In this document: piece by piece, positions 1-6,963 of the stretch
Layout of the letters: each line of letters begins with the position of its first letter
How positions within the stretch are numbered: position 1 is the stretch's first letter
Source: Bacillota bacterium
GTDB taxonomy: Bacteria > Bacillota_A > Clostridia > Lachnospirales > WQUN01
Length of the DNA: 36,918 bases
Assembly (NCBI GenBank): GCA_009786175.1
Contig: WQTQ01000225.1
Span: 1 to 36,918, forward strand
Direction of reading: 5' to 3'
Translations under genes and position numbers: made by a program
The notes under the pieces: generated by a model
Seen by the model: only the letters and a program-made list of their open reading frames with translations
Told to the model about the DNA's origin: nothing
Databases searched by the model: none

Positions 1-207
1 CCAGAGTACCTTGGCGATGCCATAAGAGAATTTGCAGCATATTGGGATAGAATGGTACCTGCTGTTACAGCTTCTTGGTCTGTTGGCCTAACAAACGTAA
101 ACAACCGCGTTGTTAACTATACAACAGATCGGGGACGTTACACAGAAGATGGAATGTGTTGGGTAAGATTAGGTTTGTCTGCACCTGTACCATACGCGCA
201 CAGATAA
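1..207 (+). CDS. C-terminal fragment of an unknown protein
   Basis: The first 207 bases are open in frame 1 and encode the last 68 residues of a protein whose start lies outside the window. The stop is TAA at 205-207. The fragment is rich in aromatic and polar residues (motifs AAYWDRM, ASWSVGL, DGMCWVRLGL) and has no membrane segment. I do not recognise the family. The only coding argument is the open frame running in from the edge and a composition typical of a folded domain. It is followed by about 70 bases without a gene before the next stop codon on the opposite strand. Confidence 0.5.
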   Translation, partial: PEYLGDAIREFAAYWDRMVPAVTASWSVGLTNVNNRVVNYTTDRGRYTEDGMCWVRLGLSAPVPYAHR

Positions 208-272
208 TCCAGGATATTTTATGGGGCTGTCTCAATAGCCTGAAAACGATAATTTCCTAATGCCTCGAATCG

Positions 273-298
273 ATTACCCCCTGATATCAGGGGGTAAT
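273..298. repeat. Palindromic repeat, copy 1 (26 bp perfect)
   Basis: Perfect 26-bp palindrome centred between 285 and 286 with the core CCCCCTGATATCAGGGGG. It contains the TGA stop codon (287-289, minus strand) of the MerR-type gene and encodes that protein's last residues. The same core recurs at 3634-3655 and 23008-23025. As RNA it could fold into a GC-rich hairpin, but no T-tract follows on either strand, so a simple terminator role is not well supported. Confidence 0.9.
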
Positions 299-1195
299 TT
301 TTACAAAGAAGCAAATATCGCTAATACCATACCCCATTTTATCTGCAGCCCAACGATTATGCGAATAACGCTCCATCCACCAGTCGCCGCAATCAGGAAG
401 CCACCCGAAGCCTTCTTCCTCAAGTTTTTTCCAAGCGACATCTTCAATTCCTTCCATATAAATTTCATCTTCTTTTCCATAGATCCAACATACACCTAAA
501 TCTCTCTTTGGGAAGTCTTCGTATTCAAAACCTTCGGGAACGACCGTACCTTCGGATGTAAAATATCCAAGCCAGTATTCAAAGCCGTCTCGCATACTCA
601 TTAATCCCATAGGCGCATCGCCGTCCTCGTAAAAATCCCTGTGAACACCCTTTAGCTGTTTTTCAAGAATTGCGTACAATCCTTTCTCCTTCCATTCTTC
701 CCTCGCTTCTTTTTCGCCCGGATATTTTTTCCCTATGAACCTCATTGCGCCAAGACTTTTAAGTCTGTATGCTCTAATCGCAAGCGGCGTTGTTATTCTT
801 ATATCGTCCAACTTTTCTGTCACATCCAGTAAATGGTTTATATTGGACGGGTTTCCGTTATAGTTTGATGTAGCCAATTGAGCTTCAATTTCTTTTAATT
901 CGTGCAACAGCGCGACCTCATTATCAATATCGTCAGCCTTTTTGCCTAAGGCTTCCAACACCGCATCTGAACTGGACGCTTCAAAAATGTGCTTGATGTC
1001 CTTTATGCTAATATTTAGCTTGCGCAGAATTAATATCTGCTTTAACCGCGTAATCGCTACTTCATCATACATTCGATATGCATATTCCTCATTGCGTGTA
1101 CTGACTATAAGCCCCATATCTTCGTAATAACGGAGCGTTCGAGCAGTGACACCATAGCGGGATGATACCTCTTGGATTTTAGATAATTCGTTCAT
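287..1195 (-). CDS. MerR-family regulator with GyrI-like effector domain
   Basis: 302-residue transcription regulator. Residues about 5-75 form a MerR winged helix (YGVTARTLRYYEDMGLI, then YRMYDEVAITRLKQILILR), followed by a helical linker. The C-terminal half (about 135-302) resembles the GyrI-like/AraC effector-binding fold that often senses hydrophobic or cationic drugs in MerR activators. The start is ATG at 1195 with GGAGGT upstream on the minus strand. It is divergent from the operon beginning at 1382, and the 186-bp spacer holds a candidate MerR-type promoter, so it may control that operon and itself. Its stop codon lies in a palindromic repeat. The family assignment is firm; the ligand is unknown. 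Confidence 0.88.
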   Translation of the reverse strand: MNELSKIQEVSSRYGVTARTLRYYEDMGLIVSTRNEEYAYRMYDEVAITRLKQILILRKLNISIKDIKHIFEASSSDAVLEALGKKADDIDNEVALLHELKEIEAQLATSNYNGNPSNINHLLDVTEKLDDIRITTPLAIRAYRLKSLGAMRFIGKKYPGEKEAREEWKEKGLYAILEKQLKGVHRDFYEDGDAPMGLMSMRDGFEYWLGYFTSEGTVVPEGFEYEDFPKRDLGVCWIYGKEDEIYMEGIEDVAWKKLEEEGFGWLPDCGDWWMERYSHNRWAADKMGYGISDICFFVKITP

Positions 1196-1288
1196 GATAT
1201 TTTACCTCCAAATTTGTTTTTGCCAAAACGGCATACATTAATTATGCAGGCTTCCCTAACGGCAGAGTCAAGAGACGTTAAAATTTAT

Positions 1289-1329
1289 TTTACATCAAAA
1301 TACCCCCTTTATGTTATACTAAGTGTAAC
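1289..1329 (+). promoter_or_regulatory. Candidate promoter with dyad over the -10 region
   Basis: TTTACA at 1289-1294 and TATACT at 1315-1320 are separated by 20 bp, longer than usual but like the 19-20 bp spacers of MerR-activated promoters. GTTATACT (1313-1320) and AGTGTAAC (1322-1329) form an imperfect dyad with 7 of 8 positions pairing, over the -10 box. It lies 53 bp upstream of the gene at 1382 and is divergent from the MerR gene. A 17-bp spacing to TGTTAT (1312-1317) is an alternative reading. Confidence 0.4.
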
Positions 1330-1381
1330 AAAAATAAGAGGGCGATGGTATGTACGCCCGCCCGGCAGAGGAGATGTATAG

Positions 1382-1735
1382 ATGAAAATTGAACGTACAT
1401 TAAAAGGCGATTTTAATTCCTTAATATACGCTTTGGATCATGGCATCTTAAGCGGGAGTATATCCGCGACATTCCAAGGGGGCAGCTACTTTACAATGGG
1501 TGATGTGCGCTGTGCCGTACGTGTATACGAACGTTACAGCATAATAGGCAGTAATCGTTTGGCGGCTAACATTACCCTGCTGGGCGAAGGGGATAATTTG
1601 CTACTGTCCATTATTACATCCGGCGGGAGCCAGGCTGTTTTCTTTAAAATTAATACATTTGGCGAAGAGGCGTTTGCAAATAAAATTGCCAAAATTGTAG
1701 ACAGGTGGGAGCAGCAGGAAGGAAGGCTGCAATGA
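1382..1735 (+). CDS. Small DUF6054-like protein
   Basis: 117-residue protein with no signal peptide or membrane segment. The pattern GILSGSISA, then CAVRVYERYS, a central hydrophobic strand run, and GGSQAVFFKINTFGEEAF resembles the DUF6054 family of small Firmicute proteins of unknown function. The start is ATG at 1382 behind GGAGATG. Its TGA stop overlaps the ATG of the following C-S lyase, so the two are translationally coupled. The family name is from memory of the motif and no function is claimed. It is the first gene of the operon divergent from the MerR regulator. Confidence 0.72.
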   Translation: MKIERTLKGDFNSLIYALDHGILSGSISATFQGGSYFTMGDVRCAVRVYERYSIIGSNRLAANITLLGEGDNLLLSIITSGGSQAVFFKINTFGEEAFANKIAKIVDRWEQQEGRLQ

Positions 1736-2889
1736 GTTTTGATAAGCAAATCTGCCGAAAAAATACTAACTCTGTAAAGTACGACTTTGCCGCATATTAT
1801 GGCAAGCCGGAAGACGCCACCCCGTTGTGGATAGCGGATATGGATTTTCAAATACCCCCGGAGGTAACCGCCGTTTTACAAAAATGCGTAGACCACGGCA
1901 TTTATGGGTATACAGAGTCGAAAGAGCCGTACTTTAGGGCGGTACACAATTGGTATGCCGCGCGGTACGGCTACCACACAAAGGAAGAGTGGCTGGTCAA
2001 AACCCCCGGTGTTACATTCGCCCTTGGCATGGCTATAAAGGCGTTCACATGCCCGGGTGACAACATATTAATTCAGACGCCGCTGTACCCGCCAATTGCA
2101 GCTACTATTAAGCTGAACCGCCGCAATGTTGTAGACAATACACTTGTGTACAATGAAGGCCGTTACGGGATAGACATGGCAGATTTTGAAGCGAAAATTA
2201 CGGCCAACAATGCAAAAATGTTTATTTTGTGCAGCCCCCACAACCCTGTGGGGCGTGTTTGGACGCGGGAAGAGCTGCAAGAAATGGGGCGGATATGTAA
2301 AAAGCATGATGTGCTTGTAGTGTCGGACGAGATACACTGCGACATCGTGTTCCCGGGGCATAGGCATCACGTTTTTTCTACGGTGTGTGATGATGTACCG
2401 TCTGTAATATGCACAGCCCCCAGCAAGACGTTTAACATTGCGGGGCTTCAAGTTTCGAACATATTTATACAGGACAGCGGCCTTCGCAAAGCGTTTTTTG
2501 ACGAAGTACTGGCGACGGGCTACCATCAGCTTAGCACCATGGGGTTAGCGGCGGGGCAAGCCACCTATGAGCATGGGCATAACTGGCTGGCGGCATTGCT
2601 GGAATACCTGGGCGAAAACGCCGCGTATGTAGAAAATTTTATATCTGCCAACTTGCCACAAGTAAAAGTCGTGGATTTGCAAGGCACATATCTTATGTGG
2701 CTGGATTTTAACGGACTAGATATGCCTCACCGTAAATTGGAAGATATAGTAAATAATAAGTGTAAACTATGGCCTTCCAGCGGCCCTGCATTTGGGGAAA
2801 CCGGGGCCGGGTTTTTCCGCCTAAACATAGCCTGCCCAAAAAGTACCCTTGAGGAAGCCATGGAAAGGCTGCAACGGAGGTTACAGTAG
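1732..2889 (+). CDS. MalY/PatB-type C-S lyase (PLP aminotransferase fold)
   Basis: 385-residue fold-type I PLP enzyme, the usual length for MalY/PatB. Known members cleave cystathionine or cysteine conjugates to a thiol, pyruvate and ammonia. Visible motifs: N-terminal NTNSVKYD and PLWIADMDF typical of the family, CSPHNPVGRVW, VVSDEIHCDI (PLP-ring Asp), and APSKTFNIAGL with the Schiff-base lysine at about K232. I chose ATG 1732 over an upstream in-frame ATG at 1705 because GGAAGG sits 5 nt before it, the N-terminus then matches the family, and it overlaps the previous stop. It could act in methionine or sulfur metabolism, in keeping with the SAM-riboswitch operon further downstream. The substrate is not readable from sequence. 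Confidence 0.88.
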   Translation: MSFDKQICRKNTNSVKYDFAAYYGKPEDATPLWIADMDFQIPPEVTAVLQKCVDHGIYGYTESKEPYFRAVHNWYAARYGYHTKEEWLVKTPGVTFALGMAIKAFTCPGDNILIQTPLYPPIAATIKLNRRNVVDNTLVYNEGRYGIDMADFEAKITANNAKMFILCSPHNPVGRVWTREELQEMGRICKKHDVLVVSDEIHCDIVFPGHRHHVFSTVCDDVPSVICTAPSKTFNIAGLQVSNIFIQDSGLRKAFFDEVLATGYHQLSTMGLAAGQATYEHGHNWLAALLEYLGENAAYVENFISANLPQVKVVDLQGTYLMWLDFNGLDMPHRKLEDIVNNKCKLWPSSGPAFGETGAGFFRLNIACPKSTLEEAMERLQRRLQ

Positions 2890-3254
2890 TGGAATTGAAA
2901 AAGTTGAAACAGGATTTTGCCGTTTGTAAGCTTGCAAACCGGGATAACGTTGATTTTACCGGTGAATATGTCTTCCTGTGTAAAACCGATGACGAAATTT
3001 CGCTGGTTTGTGAGGCCGCGCATGTTCCAACCGGCGCAATTGCTGTTGAGTCCGGTTGGAAGGGCTTGAAAATTGCAGGCGTTTTAGACTTTGGGATGGT
3101 AGGGATAATTGCAAAAATCTCTAATATACTGGCGCAGGCGGGCATCAGTGTTTTTGTTGTTTCCACTTATAATACGGACTACATTTTTGTTAAGGCGGAA
3201 AATTACGAAAAGTGCGTTCACGAATTGGTGTGCAATGGTTATGTCGTAGAATAA
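2889..3254 (+). CDS. ACT-domain protein
   Basis: 121-residue cytoplasmic protein. The C-terminal half (VLDFGMVGIIAKISNILAQAGISVFVVSTYNTDYIFVK) is an ACT domain of the type found in stand-alone proteins (COG3603-like); the N-terminal half resembles the paired first ACT-like domain. ACT domains bind amino acids and regulate metabolic enzymes. The start is GTG at 2889, sharing a base with the TAG of the upstream lyase, and GGAGG lies 8 nt before it. Coupling to a C-S lyase suggests amino-acid sensing, but no ligand can be assigned. Confidence 0.8.
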   Translation: MELKKLKQDFAVCKLANRDNVDFTGEYVFLCKTDDEISLVCEAAHVPTGAIAVESGWKGLKIAGVLDFGMVGIIAKISNILAQAGISVFVVSTYNTDYIFVKAENYEKCVHELVCNGYVVE

Positions 3255-3271
3255 TCTCAAGCGAGGTAGAC

Positions 3272-3628
3272 ATGGAAACATCGGAATTTACGTATAAAGA
3301 AGCGTCTTCCCAAGACCTGGAGCGGAGATGGGACATAAATATTGCCAACAACCCCGGTGACAACCGCTGGGCTGCATGGAAGAAAGTAGTCATTTCCGAG
3401 AATCAAAATAATATACTTCAAACCTTTGTTGTTTTGCACGACAACGAGCCCATAGGTGAAGGTACGCTAATATTTTTACCCCAAAACAACGAAATATACG
3501 GCGGTTGTGACAAGGATAACGTGGCATCTTACATGATAATGGTAAAAATAGGTGTGAAGCAAGAGGGCTTTGAAGAAAATGGTGCCCCAGTGTTTTTCAT
3601 CGATTATGAGACATATAGAAACAGGTAA
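3272..3628 (+). pseudogene. Remnant GNAT-type acetyltransferase, internally shortened
   Basis: 118 residues, against about 155-165 for GNAT relatives. The first 75 residues (YKEASSQDLERRWDINIAN, NPGDNRWAAWKK, TFVVLHDNEPIGEGTLIFL) match the N-terminal part of a common clostridial GNAT family. The region that should carry the acetyl-CoA loop (RxxGxG/A) is missing. The sequence passes into IGVKQEGFEENGAPVFFIDY, which looks like the last strands of a GNAT. Start (ATG 3272, GAGGT ahead) and stop are intact, so either an in-frame internal deletion or a gene chimera is possible. It is unlikely to be an active acetyltransferase. A palindromic repeat copy begins six bases after its stop. Confidence 0.55.
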
Positions 3629-3633
3629 TCATC

Positions 3634-3655
3634 TACCCCCTGATATCAGGGGGTA
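3634..3655. repeat. Palindromic repeat, copy 2 (22 bp perfect)
   Basis: Perfect 22-bp palindrome centred between 3644 and 3645, with the same core as at 273-298 and 23008-23025, flanked by TA on both sides. It lies 6-27 bases after the stop of the remnant GNAT and 40 bases before the LUD gene. No T-run follows. Confidence 0.9.
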
Positions 3656-3694
3656 AGGAACCAATTTGGACAAAATCATAAAAGGCGTGATAAT

Positions 3695-4315
3695 ATGGTA
3701 AACGATTTTCCTATTAACCAACTTACGAAAAACTTCGCGAAACGCAACATAGATGTGCTGTGGTTTGATACCTTTGAAGATGTAAAAAGCTATCTTTTAC
3801 AGGAGATTCCAGGCAGCGCGTCCGTGGGCATCGGTAATTCTAAAACGCTAAAAAGCATGGAGATTACAAAAGCCCTGTGTACCCGTGGCAATGATGTTTT
3901 TGATAAAACCCTTGGCAACACCAAAGAAGAAGTGCGAAAATTAAAGCGAAACGCGCTTTTGACAGATTACTACATTTCCGGTTCTAATGCCGTATCAGTA
4001 GATGGCAGAATCATAAATATCGACCACAGCGGGAACAGAGTTGCCGCAATTACATTTGGGCCGGACAAGGTTTATATTGTAATTGGTAAAAACAAAATTA
4101 CCGCAACACATCACGAGGCTATGAAAAGGGCCAGGGATGTATCTGCACCCCTGAACGCGAAACGGGCGGGGTTTAACCCACCGTGTGTTTTGGCCGGGCA
4201 TTGTACAGATTGTAATTCCCAAGAAAGAGTCTGTTATGCGGTTTCAATAATTGAAGGGCAGCATATTAAAGGGCGTTTGACACTGCTGGTTGCAAATGAG
4301 GATGAAGGTTTCTGA
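3695..4315 (+). CDS. LUD-domain protein (lactate utilization LutC/DUF162-like)
   Basis: 206-residue LUD-domain protein. Characteristic features are the N-terminal SVGIGNSKTLKSM, the central ISGSNAVSVDGRIINIDHSGNRV, YIVIGKNKI, and the Cys-bearing tail CVLAGHCTDCNSQERVC followed by GRLTLLVANEDEGF. The cysteines of the tail may bind metal. Known relatives LutB/LutC take part in lactate oxidation, but single LUD proteins in clostridia are uncharacterised and no lutA or lutB is present here. The start is ATG 3695, with only a weak ribosome-binding site. It is followed by the promoter of the methionine operon. Confidence 0.85.
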   Translation: MVNDFPINQLTKNFAKRNIDVLWFDTFEDVKSYLLQEIPGSASVGIGNSKTLKSMEITKALCTRGNDVFDKTLGNTKEEVRKLKRNALLTDYYISGSNAVSVDGRIINIDHSGNRVAAITFGPDKVYIVIGKNKITATHHEAMKRARDVSAPLNAKRAGFNPPCVLAGHCTDCNSQERVCYAVSIIEGQHIKGRLTLLVANEDEGF

Positions 4316-4364
4316 TGGGAGTGAAGGAAACATGAACGAAAGTATGAAATGTAAAAATTGCCTA

Positions 4365-4394
4365 TTGACAACTTGCATTCCCACGTATTATTAT
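4365..4394 (+). promoter_or_regulatory. Sigma-A promoter of the SAM-riboswitch operon
   Basis: A perfect -35 TTGACA at 4365-4370 is followed after 18 bp by TATTAT at 4389-4394; another TATTAT at 4386-4391 gives a 15-bp spacer. It lies about 20 bases before the aptamer, so transcription would begin just upstream of the P1 helix. Confidence 0.8.
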
Positions 4395-4410
4395 ACCCGT
4401 TAACAACTGA

Positions 4411-4516
4411 ATACACATCCAGAGCGGTGGAGGGACCAGGGCCCTGTGAAACCCGGCAACCGGCAAACGCACGGTGCTAACTCCCCCGGCATTATTAGCT
4501 GTCGGAAGATGTACGT
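4411..4516 (+). ncRNA. SAM-I riboswitch aptamer (S-box)
   Basis: Conserved S-box elements occur in order: CCAGAGCGGTGGAGGGACC (from 4419), CCCTGTGAAACCCGGCAACC (4442-4461), CACGGTGCTAACTCC (from 4470) and the closing GGAAGATGT (4504-4512). P1 forms between ACATC (4415-4419) and GATGT (4508-4512). In the known class, SAM binding stabilises P1 and lets the downstream terminator form, shutting off methionine genes when SAM is plentiful. Placement upstream of metA fits exactly. Confidence 0.95.
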
Positions 4517-4533
4517 TTAATGTCCATAATTAC

Positions 4534-4560
4534 AAGCCCTGACAGTGGGCTTATTTTTTT
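4534..4560 (+). terminator. Riboswitch-controlled intrinsic terminator
   Basis: AAGCCC (4534-4539) pairs with GGGCTT (4547-4552) around a 7-base loop, followed by ATTTTTTTT. It sits between the aptamer and the metA ribosome-binding site and would be the OFF-state terminator. An antiterminator pairing with the 3' side of P1 is expected but I did not trace it base by base. Confidence 0.85.
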
Positions 4561-4581
4561 TAATCATAAGGAGTGACCCAA

Positions 4582-5487
4582 GTGCCAATAAAAATCCCCA
4601 ACACATTGCCAGCCAAAGCCGAACTTGAGAGCGAAAACATTTTTGTTATGACAGAAACTCGCGCCGTTACCCAAGATATACGACCGCTGAAAATTGCAAT
4701 CTTAAACCTTATGCCGGAGAAGCTTGCCACCGAAACGCAATTATTGCGCCTTTTAGGTAACACCCCGCTGCAAGTGGACATTGTATTTGTAAGGCCCGGT
4801 TCCCACATGTCCAAAAACACGCCGCAAAGTCATCTTCTGGCGTTCTACAAGCCCTTCTTGGAAGTGGAAATACAAAAATTTGACGGACTAATTATCACCG
4901 GCGCGCCAATAGAGCAGATGCCTTTTGAAGAAGTAAGCTACTGGAGTGAACTGCGCAGTATAATGGATTGGTCGCGGGCCAATGTCACATCTACACTGCA
5001 TATTTGCTGGGGTGCGCAAGCAGGGCTGTATTATCATTATGGCATAGGCAAAACTGTGCTGCCCGGCAAGGTTTTTGGCGTGTTCCCCCACAACACCGCA
5101 GGTGAATGCAATAAGCTTGTGCAGGGCTTTGACAGCATATTCCATGCGCCCCATTCCCGTTGGGCTGCCGTAGATGAAACCGCACTGGAAGCCCATCCAG
5201 AGCTGGAAATTCTTGCATCTTCGCCAATGGTTGGCCCCCATATAGTCTCTACACGCGACCATAAGCAAATTTTCTTGCTGGGGCATATGGAGTACAACCC
5301 AGACACACTTTTGCAAGAGTACAATCGCGACCTTGAAAAGGGCCTAAACCCCAACGTACCGTACAATTACTTCCCCAACGACTGCCCCACATGCAGCCCC
5401 GTTACAACATGGCGCGCCCATGCCAACCTTCTTTTTTCAAACTGGCTAAACTACTGTGTGTATCAAACAACACCATATAATTTGTAG
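4582..5487 (+). CDS. metA: Homoserine O-acetyltransferase (MetA family)
   Basis: 301-residue MetA-family enzyme acylating homoserine in methionine synthesis. The start is GTG 4582, with AAGGAG 8 nt upstream; it gives the canonical MPIKIP N-terminus, and residue numbers then coincide with the family: nucleophile Cys142 (HICWGAQAG), His235 and Glu237 (LGHMEYNP). An in-frame GTG at 4573 overlaps the Shine-Dalgarno and is less likely. Position 111 is Glu ([12 protein letters not shown]); in characterised MetA proteins Glu111 goes with acetyl-CoA use and Gly with succinyl-CoA, so acetyl transfer is inferred. It is led by a SAM-I riboswitch and followed 12 nt later by homoserine dehydrogenase, which makes its substrate. 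Confidence 0.96.
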   Translation: MPIKIPNTLPAKAELESENIFVMTETRAVTQDIRPLKIAILNLMPEKLATETQLLRLLGNTPLQVDIVFVRPGSHMSKNTPQSHLLAFYKPFLEVEIQKFDGLIITGAPIEQMPFEEVSYWSELRSIMDWSRANVTSTLHICWGAQAGLYYHYGIGKTVLPGKVFGVFPHNTAGECNKLVQGFDSIFHAPHSRWAAVDETALEAHPELEILASSPMVGPHIVSTRDHKQIFLLGHMEYNPDTLLQEYNRDLEKGLNPNVPYNYFPNDCPTCSPVTTWRAHANLLFSNWLNYCVYQTTPYNL

Positions 5488-5499
5488 AGGAGAATATCA

Positions 5500-6444
5500 A
5501 TGACAAACATTGCAATACTGGGCTTCGGCGTAGTCGGCTCTGGCGTTTATGAAATCGTGAGCAAAAACGACACCCTCGAAGAAAAATGCGGAAGCAAAAT
5601 AAAGGTAAAAAAGGTGCTGGACATCCGTGATTTATCCCCACACCCGGCACAAAACATCCTCGCAAAAGATTTTTCCGAAATACTAAACGACAGCGAAATA
5701 AGCATCGCTATAGAAAGTATCGGAGGTCTTTCCCCGGCATATGAATACTCAAAGTCTTTACTTTTGGCCGGAAAAAGCGTAGTAACAAGCAACAAGGCGG
5801 TAGTTGCCGCCCACGGTAAGGAATTGCAAAAAATTGCGGACGAAAACAATGTCAGATATATGTACGAGGCAAGCGTTGGCGGCGGTATCCCCATAATACG
5901 TCCGCTCAAAAACTGTCTTGCCGCAAACAAAATAACTGAAATTGTGGGAATTTTAAACGGCACCACGAACTACATCCTTACGCAAATGGTGACACACGGC
6001 ACAACTTTTGCAGACGCGCTGGCCCAGGCCCAAGCCAAAGGCTACGCCGAAGCAGACCCAACCGCCGACGTGGAAGGTCATGACACAGCCCGCAAAATTG
6101 CAATACTGTCCGGCATTGCCTTTGGCCAAGATGTAGACTACAAAGACATACCCACACAAGGCATCACCCAAGTGACCCTGGACGACTTCCGCAAAGCGGA
6201 AGAAGCAGGCTGCACCCTAAAATTAATTGGCCATGCCAAACTAACAAACGGCAAGCCGGAATGCAAAGTGGCACCTACGCAAGTGCCAAAAGACAGCTTG
6301 CTTGCAAACGTAAACGATGTATTTAACGGCATTGTAGTACGCGGCGACTCTGTTGGGGAAGTAATGTTCTACGGCCACGGCGCGGGCAAACTGCCAACTG
6401 CAAGTGCCATAATGGCAGATATAATTGAAATAATCCGCAATTGA
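5500..6444 (+). CDS. hom: Homoserine dehydrogenase, short form without ACT domain
   Basis: 314-residue NAD(P)-dependent homoserine dehydrogenase converting aspartate semialdehyde to homoserine. The N-terminal Rossmann motif GFGVVGSGV is at residues 8-16. Further hallmarks are SNKAVVAAHG, YEASVGGGIPI, GILNGTTNYILTQM and the catalytic-domain stretch EADPTADVEGHDTARKI. It ends at residue 314, whereas most Firmicute Hom proteins have about 400-430 residues with a C-terminal ACT domain for threonine feedback. Here that domain is absent, and control probably falls to the SAM riboswitch. The start is ATG 5500 with GAGGAGA ahead. It is in operon with metA. Confidence 0.94.
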   Translation: MTNIAILGFGVVGSGVYEIVSKNDTLEEKCGSKIKVKKVLDIRDLSPHPAQNILAKDFSEILNDSEISIAIESIGGLSPAYEYSKSLLLAGKSVVTSNKAVVAAHGKELQKIADENNVRYMYEASVGGGIPIIRPLKNCLAANKITEIVGILNGTTNYILTQMVTHGTTFADALAQAQAKGYAEADPTADVEGHDTARKIAILSGIAFGQDVDYKDIPTQGITQVTLDDFRKAEEAGCTLKLIGHAKLTNGKPECKVAPTQVPKDSLLANVNDVFNGIVVRGDSVGEVMFYGHGAGKLPTASAIMADIIEIIRN

Positions 6445-6447
6445 GTT

Positions 6448-6963
6448 TTGGAAAAGAAACTTTACCTTTTAGCAAATTTTGATAAAGAGACACAGTGCGT
6501 ATTGTCAGGTTATTACGACGTGCTTCGCCAACATGGGTTTGTGGGGAGCCAAACAAAGGAAATTCCGTATCATTTTACATTGGGGAGCCGCGCTGTTGCT
6601 TGTGAAAGTCAAACATTAAACGACCTGGAAAGGATATGTGCCCAAACCCCGCCTATCGAAATTAATCTTGGATATGTCGGCTTGTTTGGCCTGAACGTAA
6701 TATTTATTGGGCCAAACATGAATTTTGAACTGCTGCAGTTGCAGCAGAAATTTTTCCCGGATTGCGGCAGCGGTTTTCATTATTGGGCGGCACACGCAAC
6801 CATTTTGATAGACCGGCCGGAAGTCATTTTACAAGCACTTCCCATTCTTGCAGAAAAATTCAAACCATTCAAGGTCTGCATCGAGAGCATTAGCCTGTAC
6901 GAATTTTTCCCAACGCGGTTTATTGGGGAATACCCATTAAACGGAGGTTGCTATGGAGTATAA
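6448..6963 (+). CDS. 2H phosphoesterase (2'-5' RNA ligase-like)
   Basis: 171-residue protein with the two His motifs of the 2H superfamily: HFTLG with His42 and HATILID with His116, in the expected positions for a bilobal 2H domain. Family members hydrolyse or form 2'-5' or cyclic phosphodiester bonds in RNA or nucleotides; the substrate here is unknown. The start is TTG 6448, three bases after the hom stop and without a clear Shine-Dalgarno, so translation probably depends on coupling to hom. Its end overlaps the next gene by 11 nt. Confidence 0.78.
   Translation: MEKKLYLLANFDKETQCVLSGYYDVLRQHGFVGSQTKEIPYHFTLGSRAVACESQTLNDLERICAQTPPIEINLGYVGLFGLNVIFIGPNMNFELLQLQQKFFPDCGSGFHYWAAHATILIDRPEVILQALPILAEKFKPFKVCIESISLYEFFPTRFIGEYPLNGGCYGV

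Noticed and set aside
1850..1870. TACCCCCGGAGGTA as a fourth palindromic repeat
   Set aside because: It lacks the TGATATCA centre and lies within the conserved lyase coding region; coincidental GC-rich symmetry.
4332..4403. Small ORF of 23 codons with CKNC and a good ribosome-binding site ahead
   Set aside because: It overlaps the complete -35/-10 promoter of the riboswitch operon, and I know no family for it; it may be the relic of a gene end.
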